A stretch of DNA of 7,596 bases. Origin: Bacillota bacterium (GTDB lineage: Bacteria > Bacillota > Clostridia > Acetivibrionales > DSM-1351). The notes beneath the pieces are model-generated. The model was not told the origin of the DNA and did not search any database. It worked only from the letters and a program-made list of their open reading frames with translations. Location of the stretch: positions 1 through 7,596 of the forward strand of contig JAEWZA010000357.1 in NCBI GenBank assembly GCA_023395575.1, in the 5' to 3' direction. Both the position numbers and the translations under genes were made by a program. Below are positions 4,801 to 7,596 of the stretch, piece after piece (the first letter of the stretch is position 1; each line of letters opens with the position of its first letter).

Positions 4801-7596
4801 ATTGAGGCCGACAATGAACTAAGCGAAAGAATTCTGAGACTTTCTGAAAAAACAGGAACAACTTTATATATGGTTCTTATGAGTGCGTATAAAGTATTGC
4901 TTTCAAAGTATACGGGTCAGGATGAAATTATAGTGGCTTCTCCTATTACAGATAGAAAAATGGAGGAACTACAGAATGTTATCGGTATGTTTGTAAATAC
5001 AGTTGTAATATGGAGTAATCCAAGCTCAGAAAAAACCTTTGCACAGTATTTACAAGAAGTTAAGCAGATTGCTCTTGAGGCATTTGCAAACAGTGATTAT
5101 CCTTTTGAAGACCTAATTAATAAAGTTAATATTAAGCGTGATATGAGCAGAACACCTCTGTTTGACACAATGCTTACTCTCCAGAATACTGAAAAGCTGA
5201 AACTGGAATCAGAGGGTCTTAAATTTGGGCAGATAGGGTTTGAGAACAACATTTCTAAATTTGATTTAAACCTAAATATATCAGTTCAAGATTTTGAAGA
5301 TGGTAAGAAAATTAAATTTGACATGGAATACTGTACAAAACTATTTAAAAGAGAAACTGTTGAAAGACTGGTAAAACATTTTATAAATATTTTTGATACA
5401 ATTACAAAGAATCCTGAAATTTTAATTAAAGATATAAACATGATGTCAGAGGTTGAGCAGAAGCTAATGGTCTCAACGTTTAATGACACTGCCTTTGAAT
5501 ACCCTAATAATACCGTTATACATAAATTATTAGAAGAAAATGCACTTAAAAACCCTGCTGGAATTGCAGTGGAGATTGGCCAGCAAAAGCTTAGTTACTA
5601 TGAGCTAAACAGAAGGGCTGACTGCATTGCAAGAATGCTAAGAAACAAGGGAATAAATAAGGAAGCTATTGTTGCAATAAGTACACATAGATCATTAGAA
5701 CTAATCATTGGAATTATGGGCATATTGAAGTCAGGAGCGGCATATTTGCCTATGGACCCCATAAATCCTGATGGAAGAATAAAATATATGCTGCAGGACA
5801 GCGGGGCAAAATTGATATTAACACTCTCAGAATATTATGATAGGCTGGAAAACCTTCAAACAGGTGTGGATATAATAAACCTTGAAGAACAGAAGTTTTA
5901 TATCGATAAGAGTGAAAAACTAGATGTAAGTGTTGAACCTTCAGCTGCTGCATATGTAATTTATACTTCAGGCTCAACTGGCAAGCCAAAGGGAGTTGTA
6001 GTAGAACATCATTCTTTGATAAATTTCTTGTTCTGTATAAATAATACCTTTGATAGTAGTATATGTTCGAAAGACAAAGCATTAAGCCTTACAAGTATTT
6101 CTTTTGATGTGAGCGTATGTGAGCTTTTCCTTCCGTTAGCCTTTGGTGCTACACTGGTGTTATTTGATGAGCCTATGGTTTCTGATATTAGAAGCTTATG
6201 TAGGACAATTATTGAAAAAGAAATAACCTTTGCTTACATTCCACCTACAATACTTGGGGAGATTTCACAGCAGCTTATGAAAAATAAGGATAGTGTGAAG
6301 CTTAACAAAATGCTGGTGGGTGTTGAGGGAATAAAAGATTATGTTCTGGAGGAATTTGTAAAGCTTAATCCGGAAATTAGCATTATAAACGGCTATGGAC
6401 CAACTGAAGACACTATTTGTGCAACCTTCTACAAGTACAAATCACACCAGCCTGTTGGTAAAAATGTTCCTATTGGGAAACCTCTTGCAAATACAAGGAT
6501 TTATATATTGGATAAGGACAATAATGTAGTGCCGACAGGAGTTATTGGAGAACTTTGCATTTCAGGAGACGGACTTGCAAGAGAGTATCTCAACAGTCCT
6601 GAACTTACAGCTGAAAAATTTGTCCTAAATCCATTTTATTCAAAGGATGATATAAAACTAAATCTGAAGGACAATGAAATACAGTACGTTAACTGTCAAT
6701 TCTCAAGTGAAATTTATCAGCGTATGTACAGAACTGGAGATCTTGCAAAGTGGCTTTCAGATGGGAATATAGAATTTTCTGGAAGGAAAGATTTTCAAGT
6801 TAAAATCAGAGGCTATAGAATAGAACTTGGAGAAATAGAAAGCTGTCTTTTAAAGCATGAATTGGTTAAGGATGTAGTTGTAACTGTAAGACAGGATAAT
6901 AACGGATTAAAGAGTTTAACTGCATATATTGTTTCAGATGGACAACCATCAATAAGTGAGCTAAAAAAACATTTAGGCAGAGAACTTCCTGACTATATGG
7001 TTCCTTCATTTTTCGTAATGCTGGATAGTATTCCTATGACAGTTAATGGAAAAGTAGATAAAAATGCGCTTCCAGAGCCAGACAGGACAGTTGCAGCAGA
7101 TAATGAATATATTGCACCTGCAAATATCGCAGAAGAGAAGTTGGTAGCAATTTGGCAGAGTGTATTGGGCATAAATAAGGTAGGAGTAAATGACCGTTTC
7201 TTTGACCTTGGAGGAGATTCTATTAAGGCAATACAGGTTGTTTCCTCTGTCAACCAAGAGTTTAATGTGGATTTACCTGCAAGCAAGCTGTATAGTAATC
7301 CTACAGTGAGGGAGATAGCTGAATTTATTGATGAATACTTAGAATGTGTAAGTAGTACTGCAAAACCTGAAGAAATGGAACAGGATAAGATTGTTGATAC
7401 TTCGAATGAGGTGCAAAAGCTTGAGCTACAGATAGATAAAACCCCTGCTGAGGATAATGAAAATAGAAGTCTTGTTTGTGGCAAGCGAGATGGATATCCT
7501 GTATCAATGGAACATGAGATAATATTACAAAGAGAATTTACCACATATCTCCATAGAAGCTTACCTCTTTGTGCAATACTGCCATATGAAAAATAC
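1888..7596 (+). CDS. Hybrid polyketide synthase / nonribosomal peptide synthetase (KS-carrier-C-A-carrier), 3' partial
   Basis: One uninterrupted frame of 1903 codons runs from ATG 1888 to the window end without a stop, so the C-terminus is missing. Domains in order by residue: short leader 1-27, ketosynthase about 28-451, AT-less linker about 452-662, carrier about 668-736 (Ser700), condensation about 757-1185, adenylation about 1207-1730, carrier about 1747-1815 (Ser1778), unrecognised region 1816-1903. All catalytic motifs read intact. The protein is expected to be a cytoplasmic assembly-line enzyme that extends an incoming acyl chain by one ketide unit and then condenses it with one amino acid. 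With the KS at the N-terminus, the starter must come from another protein. The leader (MDLDSLIFEQL...) could be a docking segment, but this is not shown. No AT, KR, DH, ER, epimerase or thioesterase is visible. It follows the transporter gene by 30 bases in the same operon. The hybrid PKS-NRPS class is near certain; the product is unknown. Confidence 0.96.
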   Translation, partial: MDLDSLIFEQLGDTDNVSDMIKEETTKDIAVIGIAARLPMAENIDIFWDNLVKGRDCVDYFPKSRQKDADIFAELVGINKQSKEYNNGSYFEAVDKFDYSFFRISPKEASLMSPEQRVFLETVWQAVEDAGYGNDRLKSSNTGVYFGYSADALFDYKRLIEKVNPELLIDALPGNLSSIIPSRISYLLDLKGPSICIDTACSSSLVAVHLACKALRNMECDVAIAGSVKINLLPVKSSKKLGIESSDGRARTFDDSSDGTGMGEGVAAVILKPLSRALRDGDNIYAVIKGTAANQDGNCIGITAPNAQAQRDVIIAALEDAGIDAETISYIEAHGTGTELGDPIEIDGITKAYRKYTDKKQFCGISSVKTNIGHLDCASGIIGLIKSVLSLKNKKLPPSLHFKNPNRKIDFENSPVYVNSGLSDWDNDFPRRCGVSAFGLSGTNCHIILEEAPLNDSHEQIEEINSNILTLSAKNENSLKQLVIKYKELINQNTEINVSDMCYSANTGRWHHNIRLALVFDNKEELSAAFDKLINEGIKTYAENGIYFSGKAIEQKSEPSVFDEAAAVSIAEVLNNTFIIDRSVLNTLCKAYVSGNEIDFNLIYKNNTVKRIKLPEYPFERKRCWIDMPEGSSIAVTDTIIQAVKQDSKLMEQIKKFKLFGKEDGKYSDTEKLIGDIWCTALGYDEININDDFYELGGDSIIAIQIVNEYKKSTGIKINVENIMKYSTISSLSAYLDSNHNKKIEAQLPNIVRVDEREYYPLSSAQKRMYIINNFEGIGNSYNMPMAISIEGSLDIGRLKSAVKKIVYRQNAFRMSFHIKDNAPVMIVAKEVDFEIDEHVCTVPEELPALLKSFVKPFDLQKAPLFRSKIIKIDEMKHVLFVDMHHIITDGMSSVIFDKELVQLYLGMELQELDVQYVDYAVWQNTQLNSENIKRQEEYWLKKFNGEIPVLELPIDFQRPSIQSFEGDRVIIEADNELSERILRLSEKTGTTLYMVLMSAYKVLLSKYTGQDEIIVASPITDRKMEELQNVIGMFVNTVVIWSNPSSEKTFAQYLQEVKQIALEAFANSDYPFEDLINKVNIKRDMSRTPLFDTMLTLQNTEKLKLESEGLKFGQIGFENNISKFDLNLNISVQDFEDGKKIKFDMEYCTKLFKRETVERLVKHFINIFDTITKNPEILIKDINMMSEVEQKLMVSTFNDTAFEYPNNTVIHKLLEENALKNPAGIAVEIGQQKLSYYELNRRADCIARMLRNKGINKEAIVAISTHRSLELIIGIMGILKSGAAYLPMDPINPDGRIKYMLQDSGAKLILTLSEYYDRLENLQTGVDIINLEEQKFYIDKSEKLDVSVEPSAAAYVIYTSGSTGKPKGVVVEHHSLINFLFCINNTFDSSICSKDKALSLTSISFDVSVCELFLPLAFGATLVLFDEPMVSDIRSLCRTIIEKEITFAYIPPTILGEISQQLMKNKDSVKLNKMLVGVEGIKDYVLEEFVKLNPEISIINGYGPTEDTICATFYKYKSHQPVGKNVPIGKPLANTRIYILDKDNNVVPTGVIGELCISGDGLAREYLNSPELTAEKFVLNPFYSKDDIKLNLKDNEIQYVNCQFSSEIYQRMYRTGDLAKWLSDGNIEFSGRKDFQVKIRGYRIELGEIESCLLKHELVKDVVVTVRQDNNGLKSLTAYIVSDGQPSISELKKHLGRELPDYMVPSFFVMLDSIPMTVNGKVDKNALPEPDRTVAADNEYIAPANIAEEKLVAIWQSVLGINKVGVNDRFFDLGGDSIKAIQVVSSVNQEFNVDLPASKLYSNPTVREIAEFIDEYLECVSSTAKPEEMEQDKIVDTSNEVQKLELQIDKTPAEDNENRSLVCGKRDGYPVSMEHEIILQREFTTYLHRSLPLCAILPYEKY
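1969..3240 (+). other. Ketosynthase (KS) domain
   Basis: Residues about 28-451 of the megasynthase. The fold opens with DIAVIGIAARLP and includes SPEQRVFLE (113-121). The nucleophile is C201 in DTACSSS. The two histidines are H334 in EAHGTGT and H374 in KTNIGHLD. The domain closes with GVSAFGLSGTNCHIILEEAP (434-453, the last two residues just past this span). The full Cys-His-His triad means that it should be a competent decarboxylative condensing enzyme, not a KS0 domain or a KSQ loading domain. It should receive an acyl chain from a carrier outside this protein. Confidence 0.95.
3241..3873 (+). other. KS-AT linker and post-AT wrap with the acyltransferase missing
   Basis: Residues about 452-662. 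The first part (LTLSAKNENSLKQLV, then DMCYSANTGRWHHNIRLALV) is the usual linker between a KS and an AT. The later part (YVSGNEIDFNLIY, then IKLPEYPFERKRCWI at 612-626) is the usual post-AT wrap that packs back on the KS. Only about 60-80 residues lie between them, where a cis-acting AT would need about 300. There is no GQGSQ and no GHSxG. This layout is known from trans-AT PKS modules, whose extender unit is loaded by a separate acyltransferase. No such gene is in the window. Confidence 0.85.
3889..4095 (+). other. Carrier domain of the PKS module, with PCP-like signature
   Basis: Residues about 668-736. The phosphopantetheine attachment site is S700 in DFYELGGDSIIAIQIV. The LGGDS core and the AIQ-V helix are closer to NRPS peptidyl carriers than to the usual LGxDSL of PKS acyl carriers. 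It matches the second carrier of the same protein (LGGDSIKAIQVV). It should hold the extended beta-ketoacyl chain before transfer to the condensation domain. Confidence 0.9.
4156..5442 (+). other. NRPS condensation (C) domain
   Basis: Residues about 757-1185. The full motif series is visible: LSSAQKRMYI (762-771), RQNAFRMSF (809-817), the catalytic HHIITDG (885-891, with H886 as the second His), YVDYAVWQ (917-924), IGMFVNTVVI (1032-1041), DYPFEDL (1070-1076) and RDMSRTPLFD (1084-1093). It therefore looks active. It should form an amide between the ketide on the first carrier and the amino acid on the second. It resembles LCL-type domains more than cyclisation domains, which would have DxxxxD. 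The LCL subtype is only a tentative call. Confidence 0.93.
5506..7077 (+). other. NRPS adenylation (A) domain, pocket code DVCYLGGICK
   Basis: Residues about 1207-1730. Core motifs are LSYYELN (1236-1242), LKSGAAYLPMDP (1280-1291), YTSGSTGKPKG (1359-1369), NGYGPTED (1501-1508), GELCISGDGLAREYL (1554-1568), YRTGDLAKW (1614-1622), KIRGYRIELGEIE (1639-1651) and NGKVDKNALP (1720-1729). Aligning by eye to the GrsA phenylalanine pocket gives D1407, V1408, C1411, Y1450, L1476, G1478, G1502, I1510, C1511 and K1722. The Asp and Lys are those that hold the amino and carboxyl groups of alpha-amino acids. I cannot match the eight variable residues to a known code, so the substrate is left open. V1479 replaces the common second Gly of the GGE turn, and an extra segment sits at 1585-1611. 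Confidence 0.93.
7126..7332 (+). other. Peptidyl carrier (PCP) domain
   Basis: Residues about 1747-1815. The phosphopantetheine serine is S1778 in DRFFDLGGDSIKAIQVV. It directly follows the adenylation domain, whose amino acid it should carry. The closing helix (VREIAEFIDEYL) marks its end. Confidence 0.93.
7333..7596 (+). other. Linker and unrecognised C-terminal region of the megasynthase, cut by the window edge
   Basis: Residues 1816-1903. The first part (about 1816-1862) is polar and acidic (Glu, Asp, Lys, Thr) and looks like a flexible linker. From about 1863 the sequence turns ordered-looking and hydrophobic (CGKRDGYPVSMEHEIILQ, then LPLCAILPYEKY). In the part visible it has no thioesterase GxSxG, no Rossmann GxxGxxG of a reductase and no clear SxxQ motif of a condensation or epimerase domain. 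It may begin an accessory domain. I do not recognise it. Confidence 0.5.

Noticed and set aside
5750..6082. Minus-strand frame of 110 codons
   Set aside because: It is antisense to the conserved adenylation motifs A2 and A3, and its protein has no recognisable feature.
6640..6720. Possible frameshift or sequencing error inside the adenylation domain
   Set aside because: The frame is the same on both sides and motifs A6 and A7 read cleanly, so an in-frame insertion explains it.
6993..7544. Open frame of 183 codons on the minus strand
   Set aside because: It lies wholly opposite the carrier and C-terminal part of the megasynthase, whose motifs are intact. It has no ribosome binding site and a Ser/Leu/Ile-rich composition typical of antisense to AT-rich coding DNA.

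Overview
The window is AT-rich, low-GC coding DNA. Shine-Dalgarno sites are strong (AGGAGG, GGGAGG), one start is GTG, and codon choice favours A/T at third positions. This points to a Firmicute, most likely a clostridium. Ruminiclostridium-like species are a guess from style and composition, not a match. All three genes lie on the + strand with gaps of only 28 and 30 bases, so they look like one operon inside a secondary-metabolite (hybrid polyketide/nonribosomal peptide) cluster. Both outer genes are cut by the window edges.

Layout. Bases 1-533 hold the 3' end of a gene whose product ends in what looks like a shortened, degenerate NRPS condensation-type domain. Bases 562-1857 encode a 12-segment major facilitator transporter of the macrolide-efflux (MefA/DHA3) type, the likely exporter or self-resistance pump. 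Bases 1888-7596 are the first 1903 codons, without interruption, of a hybrid PKS-NRPS megasynthase. Its domain order is ketosynthase - acyltransferase-less linker - carrier - condensation - adenylation - carrier - unrecognised region that runs off the edge.

How they may work together. The ketosynthase would take an acyl chain from an upstream carrier and extend it with a malonyl-type unit. The module has no acyltransferase, so the unit must be loaded in trans. No ketoreductase, dehydratase or enoylreductase is present, so a beta-keto intermediate is expected unless another protein acts on it. The condensation domain would then join this polyketide to the amino acid activated by the adenylation domain. 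That domain has the conserved Asp and Lys for an alpha-amino acid, but its pocket residues match no specificity code I can recall. The chain then sits on the second carrier, which is followed by about 88 residues that are not an obvious thioesterase, reductase or condensation domain.

The most interesting points are the AT-less PKS module with an NRPS-like (LGGDS) carrier, the unrecognised C-terminal region after the last carrier, an extra segment of about 27 residues inside the adenylation domain, and the decayed-looking condensation-like tail at the start of the window. No RNA genes, mobile elements, CRISPR arrays, long repeats or clear terminators were seen, and no gene-free stretch exceeds 30 bases.
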